From: Streptomyces flaveus
GTDB taxonomy: Bacteria > Actinomycetota > Actinomycetes > Streptomycetales > Streptomycetaceae
Direction of reading: 5' to 3'
Assembly (NCBI RefSeq): GCF_014647675.1
Contig: NZ_BMPQ01000001.1
Coordinates: forward strand, 187,349 to 251,348
DNA: 64,000 nucleotides
Positions 56,758 to 64,000 of the stretch are shown here, piece by piece. Made by a program: the position numbers and the translations under genes. The notes under the pieces are model-generated. The model was not told where the DNA came from and ran no database searches. It saw only the letters and a program-made list of their open reading frames with translations. Position 1 is the stretch's first letter. Every line of letters begins with the position of its first letter.

Positions 56758-56952
56758 ACACGCCTGTTTCGGACCGGCCGCGCCGGGTCGAGCCGCGGAA
56801 ACCCGCCGGGTCCCCTGTCCGAAAAACGCGAGCAACATTACACATCCTCAAGAAAACCTCAAGTAACGATCTGAAATCAAAGGTTCAAGAATCAATTCAC
56901 CTGGGATTCACTGGACCGGATTGTTCACCTCCGGTGCAAAGGAACCCGCCCC

Positions 56953-58422
56953 ATGACCTCGCAGCCGACCCTGACGAAGGCCGGAACCGGCCCCGGAGGC
57001 ACCGGAGAACCCGGCGACGGCCTCCAGGCCGGACTCAAGAACCGTCACCTCTCGATGATTGCGATCGGCGGAGTCATCGGCGCCGGCCTGTTCGTCGGTT
57101 CGAGCTCCGGCATCGCCACCGCGGGCCCCGGCATCCTCCTGTCGTACGCCCTCGTCGGCACGATGGTCGTCCTCGTGATGCGGATGCTCGGCGAAATGTC
57201 CGCCGCCAACCCGACCTCGGGTTCCTTCTCGGCCCACGCGGACCGCGCGCTCGGCCGCTGGGCCGGGTTCTCGATCGGCTGGCTCTACTGGTTCTTCTGG
57301 GTCGTCGTGCTGGCGATCGAGGCGACTGCCGGTGCGGTGATTCTGGAGAGCTGGGTCCCGGCCGTCCCGCAGTGGGGCTGGGCCCTGATCGTGATGGTCG
57401 TGCTCACCGCGACGAACCTCGGCTCCGTCGGCTCGTACGGTGAGTTCGAGTTCTGGTTCGCCGGCATCAAGGTCGTCGCGATCGGCGCGTTCATCATCAT
57501 CGGCGGGCTCGCGGTCTTCGGCGTACTGCCGGGCGTCGACAGCGACAGTGCCGGGCTCGGCAACCTGACCGACCACGGCGGGTTCCTCCCCAACGGCCCC
57601 GGGGCGATCCTCACCGGCATCCTGCTCGTCGTCTTCTCCTTCATGGGCAGCGAGATCGCCACCCTCGCGGCGGGCGAGTCGGAGGACCCGCAGCGCGCGG
57701 TGACCAAGTCCACCAACAGCGTCATCTGGCGAATCGGCGTCTTCTACCTCGGCTCGATCTTCGTCGTCGTCACGCTGCTCCCCTGGGACTCCGAGGCGAT
57801 CCAGAAGGACGGCTCGTACGTCGCCGCCCTGGACTCACTCGGCATCGCGAACGCCGGCGAGATCATGAAGTTCATCGTGCTGACGTCCGTACTGTCCTGC
57901 CTCAACTCCGGCCTCTACACGGCCTCCCGCATGGCGTTCTCGCTCGGCCGGCGCGGTGACGCGCCGAAGGCCTTCGGTCGCACCAACAACCGCGGGGTCC
58001 CGATGACGGCGATCCTCGCGTCGGTCGTCTTCGGCTTCGTTGCGGTGTTCTTCAACTACGAGTTCCCCGACTCGGTCTTCCTCTTCCTGGTCAACTCCTC
58101 CGGCGCCGTAGCCCTGTTCGTCTGGCTGGTGATCTGCGCCTCGCAGCTGCGTATGCGGAAGATCATCGAGCGTGAGACGCCGGAGAAGCTGGTCGTACGG
58201 ATGTGGCTGTACCCGTATCTGACGTACGCGACGATGGCCCTGATCGTGTTCGTCCTCGGCTACATGCTCACCGACACCGAGCACGACGGCCGCCAGACGG
58301 TGCTGCTTTCGCTTCTGGTGGCGGCGGTCGTCGTCGGTATCGCGCTGGTGCTGGAGAAGGTACGGCGCGGGAAGGTTGCGCAGGCCGCTGAGACCCAGTC
58401 CCAGGAGGACGCCGGGGTCTGA
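56953..58422 (+). CDS. AAT-family amino-acid permease
   Basis: A 489-residue APC-superfamily transporter with twelve helices. Landmarks are LKNRHLSMIAIGGVIGAGLFVGSS (helix 1 substrate loop), FMGSEIATLAAGESEDP (helix 6) and the RTNNRGVPMTAILAS segment. It is closest in pattern to GABA/aromatic/basic amino-acid permeases; the substrate is unresolved. AAAGGA lies 9 nt before the ATG. The ~200 bp upstream are A+T-rich with a CCTCAAG-type repeated element. Convergent with the kinase gene. Confidence 0.9.
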   Translation: MTSQPTLTKAGTGPGGTGEPGDGLQAGLKNRHLSMIAIGGVIGAGLFVGSSSGIATAGPGILLSYALVGTMVVLVMRMLGEMSAANPTSGSFSAHADRALGRWAGFSIGWLYWFFWVVVLAIEATAGAVILESWVPAVPQWGWALIVMVVLTATNLGSVGSYGEFEFWFAGIKVVAIGAFIIIGGLAVFGVLPGVDSDSAGLGNLTDHGGFLPNGPGAILTGILLVVFSFMGSEIATLAAGESEDPQRAVTKSTNSVIWRIGVFYLGSIFVVVTLLPWDSEAIQKDGSYVAALDSLGIANAGEIMKFIVLTSVLSCLNSGLYTASRMAFSLGRRGDAPKAFGRTNNRGVPMTAILASVVFGFVAVFFNYEFPDSVFLFLVNSSGAVALFVWLVICASQLRMRKIIERETPEKLVVRMWLYPYLTYATMALIVFVLGYMLTDTEHDGRQTVLLSLLVAAVVVGIALVLEKVRRGKVAQAAETQSQEDAGV

Positions 58423-58438
58423 TTCCTCTCGCGTACGC

Positions 58439-58469
58439 GACGCCTCCGCGGCCTCACCGCGGGGGCGTC
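58439..58469. terminator. bidirectional terminator between permease and kinase genes
   Basis: GACGCCTCCGCGG...CCGCGGGGGCGTC hairpin spanning the short gap and the last codons of the kinase gene. Confidence 0.65.
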
Positions 58470-59533
58470 GTCGTGTTCGGTGACTCCGGGCGCGAGGTGC
58501 CCGCGACCGTGGGCGGCGGGCTGGTGTCGGGCAGTTGCGTCTCACCGCCGGGACGGATCGCGGTGATGATCATGACGATGCCCACGGCGGCGGCGACCAC
58601 CAGGACGAGGACGGTGAGCAGACGCGGGAGCCACTCGGGGCCGTCGCCCTCCTCGGTCTCCCGCTCGTTCTCGGCGGGGAGTTCGCGCACCGCCGGTACG
58701 GGCGCAGGCGCGAGCGCGGATACGGCCACCGGCGTCGCGAGCACCCGGTACAGGAACCGCGCCACCTCCCCCACATCGGGCCGCGCCTCCGGATCCCGGG
58801 CCAGCAGCCTCCGCAGCAGCGGAGTCAACGGCTCGCCCTCAGGCGGCAGTCGGGGCTCCTCGTACATCACCGCGGCCAGTGTGGCGAGCGTCCCGGCACG
58901 CTCGAACGGGGAGTGCCCGGTCAGGGCGGTGCAGAGCGTGGCGCCGAGGGACCACAGGTCGGAGTGCGGGCCCTGTGGGCGACCGGAGATGCGTTCCGGC
59001 GGGATGTACTCCGGGGAGCCGACGATGACTCCGGCCTGCGTCAGTCCCTGGGCGTCCTGGAGGGCGGCGATCCCGAAGTCGGTGAGGACGACCCTGCCTC
59101 CCGACCCCAGCAGGACGTTGCCGGGCTTGATGTCACGGTGCAGCACTCCGGCCGCGTGCACCCGGCGCAGCGCCTCGGCGAGCGCGAGGCCGATCCTGGC
59201 CGTCTCGCGTATGTCGAGGGGGCCGCGTTCGACGACGGTCCGGGCCAGCGAGGGGGCCTCGACCAGTTCCATGACGATCCAGAGCCGGTCGTCCTCCTCG
59301 GCCACGTCGTAGACCCGTACGACATTGGGGTGGTCGATACGGGCACTCGCGCGGGCCTCGCGCAGCGCGCGCTCGCGCCGGACCTCGAGTTCCTCACTGC
59401 CGGCGACGTCGAGCCGTAGCTCCTTCACCGCGACCGGACGGTCGAGCAGTTCGTCGGTCGCGCGCCAGACTCGGCCCATGCCGCCCTGCCCGATGGGTTC
59501 GAGGAGCCGGTACCGGTCCACGACACGCAACAT
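58454..59533 (-). CDS. membrane-anchored Ser/Thr protein kinase
   Basis: A 359-residue Hanks-type kinase: IGQGGMGRVWRA loop, catalytic Lys in VAVKELRL, HRDIKPGN, DFG in LTDFGIA and SPEYIPPE. A juxtamembrane linker leads to one transmembrane helix (~302-324, LLTVLVLVVAAAVGIVMIITA), and only ~30 external residues (Pro/Thr-rich) follow, so there is no PASTA or other sensor domain. ATG at 59533 gives MLRVVDRYRLL; an in-frame ATG at 59560 is possible. Confidence 0.92.
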   Translation of the reverse strand: MLRVVDRYRLLEPIGQGGMGRVWRATDELLDRPVAVKELRLDVAGSEELEVRRERALREARASARIDHPNVVRVYDVAEEDDRLWIVMELVEAPSLARTVVERGPLDIRETARIGLALAEALRRVHAAGVLHRDIKPGNVLLGSGGRVVLTDFGIAALQDAQGLTQAGVIVGSPEYIPPERISGRPQGPHSDLWSLGATLCTALTGHSPFERAGTLATLAAVMYEEPRLPPEGEPLTPLLRRLLARDPEARPDVGEVARFLYRVLATPVAVSALAPAPVPAVRELPAENERETEEGDGPEWLPRLLTVLVLVVAAAVGIVMIITAIRPGGETQLPDTSPPPTVAGTSRPESPNTTTPPR

Positions 59534-59603
59534 GCAGGCACACCCCCAACCTCCTTCCATGACAACACAATTCGGGGCAATGACACCAGACCGGAAATCA
59601 AGC

Positions 59604-59635
59604 AGCCCCCGCACCCATGACGGGCGCGGGGGCTG
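59604..59635 (-). terminator. bioY terminator
   Basis: CAGCCCCCGC(G)CCC...GGGTGCGGGGGCTG hairpin about 18 bp after the bioY stop, followed by a short T-containing run. Confidence 0.8.
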
Positions 59636-59652
59636 GAGCTGCGACGTCGCTC

Positions 59653-60228
59653 TTACCGGTTCACGAGCTTCCAGGCGGTGGGCAGCAGACCCATTGCCAG
59701 GGCCGCCTTGAGGGCGTCGCCGATGAGGAAGGGCGTGAAGCCGGCGGCAACGGCCTCCGTGGGGCTCAAGAGCGTGGCGGCGGAGAGGTAGGGGACGCCG
59801 ATCGCGTAGATGACGGCCGAACCGAGCAGCATCGTGCCGGCCATGCGCAACACCGAGCGGTCGGCGCCGCGGCGGGCCAGGGCGCCGACGAGTGCGGCCG
59901 CCAGCATCATGCCGATGATGTAACCGAAGGTCGGGGAGACGCCGTGGCTGCCCTCCGCGAACCACGGGACACCGGCCAGTCCGACGAGCGCGTACAGGGC
60001 GAGCGAGAGGAAGCCGCGCCCGGCGCCGAGCGCGGTGCCGACGAGGAGGGCCGCGAAGGTCTGCCCGGTCACCGGCACCGGCGAGCCCGGCACGGGCACG
60101 GCGATCTGGGCGGCGATCCCGGTGAGTGCGGCGCCGCCTGCCACGAGCACGATGTCGCGGACGCGTGACGCGGGGAGCAGGTCAGCGAGGACCTTGCCCG
60201 GGAGGGCGGTGGCGGCAGCGGTGCTCAT
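59653..60228 (-). CDS. bioY: biotin ECF transporter S component BioY
   Basis: A 191-residue BioY with six helices: IAVPVPGSPVPVTGQTFAALLVG is the signature N-terminal segment, GLAGVPWFAEGSHG the conserved loop, and FTPFLIGDALKAALA the C-terminal helix. It imports biotin alone or with shared EcfA/A'/T, which are not nearby. ATG at 60228 has GGAG 6 nt upstream. Confidence 0.94.
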   Translation of the reverse strand: MSTAAATALPGKVLADLLPASRVRDIVLVAGGAALTGIAAQIAVPVPGSPVPVTGQTFAALLVGTALGAGRGFLSLALYALVGLAGVPWFAEGSHGVSPTFGYIIGMMLAAALVGALARRGADRSVLRMAGTMLLGSAVIYAIGVPYLSAATLLSPTEAVAAGFTPFLIGDALKAALAMGLLPTAWKLVNR

Positions 60229-60377
60229 GGAGACTCCGGCGGTGTGCGAGCGAGCGGTTCGGGACACCGCGACGCTACCTCAGGGCCCTTGATCCGATCA
60301 CCGGCAGCGCTCGACAAACCACGGATCGCGCGCTTGGTGCGCTCCATACAAGGAGTGGTGGATACACCCGGATCGAC

Positions 60378-60391
60378 GTGACCCTGGTCAC
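60378..60391. promoter_or_regulatory. 14-bp palindrome upstream of bioY
   Basis: GTGACC-CT-GGTCAC, a perfect inverted repeat of operator size about 150 bp upstream of bioY. It is not the BioR or BioQ consensus as I know them. The rest of the 352-bp gap (60229-60580) holds two hairpins and no gene. Confidence 0.35.
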
Positions 60392-60417
60392 TGAGGTACA
60401 GCCGCTTTCCCCACAAG

Positions 60418-60449
60418 GGCAGGACCGACGGGAACTGTCGGATCCTGCC
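60418..60449. other. hairpin in the bioY-methyltransferase gap
   Basis: GGCAGGA(C/T)CCGAC...GTCGGATCCTGCC stem of about 13 bp. It could be part of a bioY leader or a second terminator. Confidence 0.35.
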
Positions 60450-60499
60450 AATGCCCTCAGGGAGCGAGTGGCAAAACATCATCCGTACGGGACTGAAGA

Positions 60500-60536
60500 A
60501 TGCCCCCGCGAGGACGTGACTCGCGGGGGCCTTCCT
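60500..60536 (-). terminator. terminator after the methyltransferase gene
   Basis: GCCCCCGCGAG...CTCGCGGGGGC hairpin ~45 bp after the stop, with TTC-rich sequence following. Confidence 0.82.
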
Positions 60537-60580
60537 TGCCCGCCCTTGTGCCCGGCAGGTGGCTCAGCCGTCGGTGGCGC

Positions 60581-62239
60581 TCAGCCGTCGGCGTCCAGCC
60601 TGAAGTGGAAGACACCCCAGGTGAGATGTCCTTCCCTTCCACCGTCGACCCAGTGGCCGAGCCCTTTCTTCATCTGGGCCAGGTAGTCGTGGCTGATCTT
60701 TCTGGCCAGGCCTTCGGCCTCTTGGCGTCCGGTCTCCTCGAGGACCCGCGTGTAGTGGTTCACCAACTGTTCGCGGTGCTCTTCGAAGCCACCGTCGACG
60801 GCGGTGAATCCGAGCCGGTTCAGCTCGCGTGTGTAGAAGGCGGGCGAGCCCATGTCGTCCAGGTGGATGCGGTCGAGAATCGGCTGCAGCACGTCGGTCG
60901 AGCCGCCGTCCGCCGCGGCCATCGGGTCGGTGAAGATGAGCCGGCCGCCGGGCCGCAGCACCCGCGCGATCTCCTCGAGGACCTGGGCGCGGTTCCCGCT
61001 GTGCAGGAAGGCGTCCTGGGACCAGACGACATCGACCTGGTCGTCCGGGTACGGGATGTCCTCGAAGGACCCGTCCACGACCTCGATCCTGTCGGTGAGC
61101 GCGCGTGCCGAGTTCAGCTCCTTGTGGCGCCGGTTCTCCACCTCGCTGAGATTGAGTGCGAGGACCCGGCAGCCGTACGTCTCGGCCAGGTACCGTGCCG
61201 AGCCGCCGTATCCGGAGCCGAGGTCGAGCACCATGGAGTCCCGGGTCAGTTCCAGCTTCGAGGCCATCCGCTCGACGGTGCGCCGACTGGCGTCCGCGAT
61301 GGGCTCCACGGGGCTTTCGTAGAGGCCGATATGGATGTCCTCGCCACCCCACACCGTGGCGTAGAAGGTGTCGGCGTCGGGCGAGTTGTAGTAGCTGCGG
61401 GCGGTGCTGACCGCGCCCGTGTACCGCCCCTCGTGCTGGTCGTCCGTCCGGTACTCCTTCTCCGCCACATGCACGAAGAAGTCCGGCTCGTCACTGCGGT
61501 AGGTGTGCTGGAAGTCGCCGTAGGTCTCGATGTGCTGGAAACCCACCTCGGACATCAGCCGACGGGTGTAGTCCTTGCGCAGCGGGAACATGTTGAGGTG
61601 GTACGTGGAGTCGTCCGGGAAGTGGTACCGCATGCGGCACAGACCCTCGTCGACGTACTCCGGCTCCACGGTGACATCGTCACCGCAGTAGTAGTACGTG
61701 TGCTTGCTCGTGTACCCGTCGTCCAGGATCGCGTCGTAATTGCGCTGGTCCAGGACGAGAATTCCGTCGTGCTTGAGCATCGCGTAGAACTCGGCGAGTG
61801 CCTTGCGGCGGTCTCGCTCCGAGAAGATGTGCGTGAAGGAGTTGCCGAGGCAGACGATGGCGTCGTACTCCCCGTGGACGTCTCTGTTGAGCCACCGCCA
61901 GTCCGCCTGGACGACCCGCAGGATGTGCCCGCCCTGCTTGGTGCCGTTCTCGAAGGCCATCGCCAGCATGTCCGCGCTGCCGTCCGCGCTGACGGTGTCG
62001 AATCCGGCGGCCAGCAGCCGTACGGAGTGGAATCCGGTGCCCGTCGCGACGTCGAGCACGCTTTTCACGCCCCACTTGCGCAGCAGGTCGATGAAGAAGT
62101 TTCCTTCGCTTTCCGCCCGTTTCTCCCAGTCGATGAGCGAGTCCCATTTCTCGACAAAGCTGGGAACGTATTCCTCCGTGTAGTGACCGGTTTCGCGTAC
62201 TTCGACAGGATTGTCGCCGAACTTCTGAGCCGGTTGCAC
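60581..62239 (-). CDS. fused glycine/sarcosine/dimethylglycine N-methyltransferase (betaine synthesis)
   Basis: 552 residues with two SAM-dependent methyltransferase domains. Domain 1 (~1-260) resembles glycine/sarcosine methyltransferase: LDVATGTGFHSVRLLAAGFD and DAIVCLGNSFTHIF. Domain 2 (~275-552) resembles sarcosine/dimethylglycine methyltransferase: VLDLGSGYGGSARYLAETYG and VWSQDAFLHSGNR. Together they make glycine betaine from glycine with three SAM molecules, as in halophilic actinomycetes. GTG at 62239 has GGAG 12 nt upstream, longer than usual. A ~450-bp leader precedes it. Likely an osmoprotectant gene. Confidence 0.88.
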   Translation of the reverse strand: MQPAQKFGDNPVEVRETGHYTEEYVPSFVEKWDSLIDWEKRAESEGNFFIDLLRKWGVKSVLDVATGTGFHSVRLLAAGFDTVSADGSADMLAMAFENGTKQGGHILRVVQADWRWLNRDVHGEYDAIVCLGNSFTHIFSERDRRKALAEFYAMLKHDGILVLDQRNYDAILDDGYTSKHTYYYCGDDVTVEPEYVDEGLCRMRYHFPDDSTYHLNMFPLRKDYTRRLMSEVGFQHIETYGDFQHTYRSDEPDFFVHVAEKEYRTDDQHEGRYTGAVSTARSYYNSPDADTFYATVWGGEDIHIGLYESPVEPIADASRRTVERMASKLELTRDSMVLDLGSGYGGSARYLAETYGCRVLALNLSEVENRRHKELNSARALTDRIEVVDGSFEDIPYPDDQVDVVWSQDAFLHSGNRAQVLEEIARVLRPGGRLIFTDPMAAADGGSTDVLQPILDRIHLDDMGSPAFYTRELNRLGFTAVDGGFEEHREQLVNHYTRVLEETGRQEAEGLARKISHDYLAQMKKGLGHWVDGGREGHLTWGVFHFRLDADG

Positions 62240-62284
62240 GATGATGGGGAACTCCTTCAGTCATCGGGAGTCATGCTCAGCAGA

Positions 62285-62355
62285 TCGCTATCCGATGTCG
62301 TGGACCTCATGCCTCCAAAGTTCGTATACGACGGCGGAGTTGACGCGGATAGCGA
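62285..62355 (-). promoter_or_regulatory. candidate structured RNA leader of the betaine-synthesis gene
   Basis: Two perfect 10-nt arms (TCGCTATCCG at 62285-62294 and CGGATAGCGA at 62346-62355) close a ~50-nt domain that contains an inner CTCC...GGAG pairing around CGTATACG. It lies 46 nt before the GTG. It does not match a riboswitch class I can recognise. Confidence 0.4.
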
Positions 62356-62635
62356 CCCTGGTCAGCGGCTTTCCCACCTCAAGATTCTTTGGGGCGGCAT
62401 GGCTTTGCCGAGGTTGCAGACACCTCACACACAGGGCATTCACGGGTGTTCCACCTCGCCGACGACAGCCGGCCATGGCGGAAAATCGCTCCAGAGCCAC
62501 CCCACCCAGCCTCCATCAGACAGGCCGGGCCGGACGCCCCGACCGCTTCGGAGACGCCGTGCCCATGGGGCGGTGGACCATCGACACCAGCAGGTTTCCC
62601 CGGTACCGGTAGTCCCACCGCCGTGTGGTGCGGTG

Positions 62636-62684
62636 TGGGCGGGGTGGTAGGGAGAGCCCCTGGGAGAGTCCCCAACCCCGCCCA
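62636..62684 (-). terminator. terminator after the DsbA-like gene
   Basis: TGGGCGGGGTTGG...CC(A)CCCCGCCCA long stem with an inner GGGAGAGCCCCTGGGAGAGTCCC-type pairing, immediately after the stop. Confidence 0.65.
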
Positions 62685-62689
62685 TCCCC

Positions 62690-63352
62690 TCAGAGGTTCG
62701 AGAAGTCCGGGCCCGCCGTGCGCGTCCGCTTGATCTCGTAGAAGCCCGGGACCGAGGCGACCAGCAGTGTGCCGTCCCAGAGCTTGGCAGCCTCCTCGCC
62801 CTTGGGGGCGGGGGTGACGACCGGGCCGAAGAAGGCGATCTGTTCGCCGTCGGAGCCGGGGACGGCGATGACCGGAGTGCCGACCTCCTGGCCGACCTTG
62901 TCGATGCCCTCCTTGTGGGAGGCGCGCAGCTCGGCGTCGAACTCGAAGTCCTCCTGGTCCGCGTACTCGATCAGGTCGGCGGGCAGGCCGACGTCGGCGA
63001 GGGCGCCGGTGATCGCCTCGATGGTCGGGCCCTCACCGTTGTTGTGGATGCGGGTGCCGAGCGCGGTGTAGAGCGGGCCGAGGACGTCCGCGCCGTGCTT
63101 CTGCCAGGCCGCGGTCACCACGCGCACCGGCTTCCAGGCCTTGGTCGCGAGCATCTCCCGGTACTCCTCGGGCAACTGGTCGATCTTGTCCTCGTTCAGC
63201 ACCGCGAGGCTCATGATGTTCCAGCGGACCTCGATGTCGCGGACCTTCTCCACTTCCAGGACCCAGCGCGAGGTCATCCACGCCCAGGGGCACAGCGGAT
63301 CGAACCAGAAGTCGACGGGGGTCTTGGCGGAGCTCGTTGCGGCCTCGGACAT
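62690..63352 (-). CDS. DsbA-family protein, mycothiol-dependent nitroreductase type
   Basis: A 220-residue thioredoxin-fold protein with CPWA at residues 21-24 (FWFDPLCPWAWMTSRW), the signature of the M. tuberculosis Rv2466c group of mycothiol-dependent reductases. A single N-terminal active cysteine and no signal peptide indicate a cytosolic enzyme. ATG at 63352 has GAGGAG 5 nt upstream. Divergent from pepN, an arrangement seen in other streptomycetes. Confidence 0.88.
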   Translation of the reverse strand: MSEAATSSAKTPVDFWFDPLCPWAWMTSRWVLEVEKVRDIEVRWNIMSLAVLNEDKIDQLPEEYREMLATKAWKPVRVVTAAWQKHGADVLGPLYTALGTRIHNNGEGPTIEAITGALADVGLPADLIEYADQEDFEFDAELRASHKEGIDKVGQEVGTPVIAVPGSDGEQIAFFGPVVTPAPKGEEAAKLWDGTLLVASVPGFYEIKRTRTAGPDFSNL

Positions 63353-63536
63353 GGTTCTCCTCATAAGAACGCGGTCGGCACATGCGGCAGACAGGGCTGT
63401 CTTCGCAGACAGAAGGGGCTGTCATTGAACCCGCAACCACCCCCTTCCGCGCCCTATTCCCTGCTGCCCGCAACCAGGCCGCATGGCAGGATCGGCTCTG
63501 TCCACATGCTGAACGCCACCCGAGGGAGTGCCGCCC

Positions 63537-64000
63537 GTGCCCGGTGAGAATCTGTCCCGCGACGAGGCCCGCGAGCGGGCCGCCATGCTGTCCGTCGACG
63601 GGTACGAGGTGTCGCTCGACCTGCGCTCCGCCGTGGGCGACACGGACGCCGAGCCGCGGACGTTCCGTTCGGTGACGACCATCCGCTTCCGCTGCGCCGA
63701 GCCGGGCGCCACGAGCTTCGCGGACCTGATCGCCCCGAGCGTCACCGCCGTCTCCCTCAACGGCAAGGACCTGGACCCGGGCGCAGTCTTCGACGGCTCC
63801 CGCATCCTTCTGGAGGACCTCGGCGACGACAACGAACTGGTCGTCGACGCCCAGTGCGCCTACAGCCGCACCGGCGAGGGCCTGCACCGCTTCGTCGACC
63901 CGGAGGACGGCGAGGTCTACCTCTACACGCAGTACGAACCGGCCGACTCCCGCCGCGTCTTCGCGAACTTCGAGCAGCCGGACCTCAAGGCCCCCTTCCG
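63537..64000 (+). CDS. pepN: aminopeptidase N (3' partial)
   Basis: The first 154 residues of an M1-family aminopeptidase: VPGENLSRDEARERAAMLSV... and the beta-sandwich segment ending EVYLYTQYEPADSRRVFANFEQPDLKAPF, typical just before the GAMEN-containing catalytic domain, which lies beyond the window. GTG at 63537 has GAGGGAG 8 nt upstream. Confidence 0.92.
   Translation, partial: MPGENLSRDEARERAAMLSVDGYEVSLDLRSAVGDTDAEPRTFRSVTTIRFRCAEPGATSFADLIAPSVTAVSLNGKDLDPGAVFDGSRILLEDLGDDNELVVDAQCAYSRTGEGLHRFVDPEDGEVYLYTQYEPADSRRVFANFEQPDLKAPF

Larger units (their letters stand above)
62240..62689. other. 450-bp leader/intergenic region upstream of the betaine gene
   Basis: Holds the stem-loop region 62285-62355, an unassigned middle part, and the terminator of the DsbA-like gene (62636-62684). 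No frame in it looks like a real protein. The promoter could not be placed with confidence. Confidence 0.5.

Noticed and set aside
62379..62675. 98-codon minus-strand frame upstream of the betaine gene
   Set aside because: Pro/Gly-rich, no ribosome site, overlaps the DsbA-gene terminator.

Overview
This window is chromosomal DNA from a Streptomyces or a close relative. The sequence is very GC-rich, coding regions show strong third-position GC bias, GTG/TTG starts are common, and the gene order matches the conserved core region I know from S. coelicolor (rsfS-nadD, proA/proB, obg-rpmA-rplU-rne, mreB-mreC-mreD-pbp2-rodA, ndk-folC-valS, clpX-clpP2-clpP1-tig). The species cannot be named from what is here. 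There is no prophage, IS element, CRISPR array or biosynthetic gene cluster. Accessory content is limited to a few small genes, an osmolyte gene and several intergenic repeat islands.

Layout. 1-2.4 kb: 3' part of a NuoF/ferredoxin-type gene, then two identical tRNA-Ala(GGC) genes bracketing two overlapping zinc-ribbon mini-genes. 2.5-13 kb: a phosphatase, rsfS, an LCP cell-wall ligase, nadD, two tiny membrane proteins, an M48 protease, two paralogous membrane proteins and proA/proB. 13-15.3 kb: a membrane-anchored TagF-like glycerophosphotransferase. 15.8-22.3 kb: obg, rpmA, rplU and a very large RNase E/G. 22.5-29.1 kb: the two halves of the TIGR03936/TIGR03960 radical-SAM pair flanking a tryptophan-rich tandem-repeat membrane protein and a GNAT enzyme, then a CYTH-CHAD protein. 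29.3-35.7 kb: the elongation/spore-wall cluster. 36-41.5 kb: ndk, DUF4233, folC, valS. 42.7-47.3 kb: clpX, clpP2, clpP1 and trigger factor, with a sequence matching the ClgR operator. 47.5-64 kb: tRNA-Pro, tRNA-Gly, an acyltransferase, a small RSH-like HD hydrolase, a cation/proton antiporter, a PP2C phosphatase, an Eis-like acetyltransferase, nei, rpiB, an amino-acid permease, a Ser/Thr kinase, bioY, a fused glycine/sarcosine/dimethylglycine methyltransferase (betaine synthesis), a mycothiol-type DsbA protein and the start of pepN.

Functional themes are cell-wall assembly (MreBCD, PBP2, RodA, LCP and TagF-like proteins), translation and RNA metabolism, and proteostasis (ClpXP1P2, Tig).

The most unusual non-genic feature is a set of modular palindromic repeats packed between genes. 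It includes a ~289-bp MITE-like unit present twice in inverted orientation 36.8 kb apart; one copy supplies the stop codon of the antiporter gene. Nine genes also share a probable leaderless architecture, with a -10-like hexamer ending 6-8 nt before the start codon and no convincing Shine-Dalgarno sequence. No wholly new multi-gene system is evident. The best candidates for something undescribed are the repeat elements, the Trp-repeat protein and the structured leader before the betaine methyltransferase.
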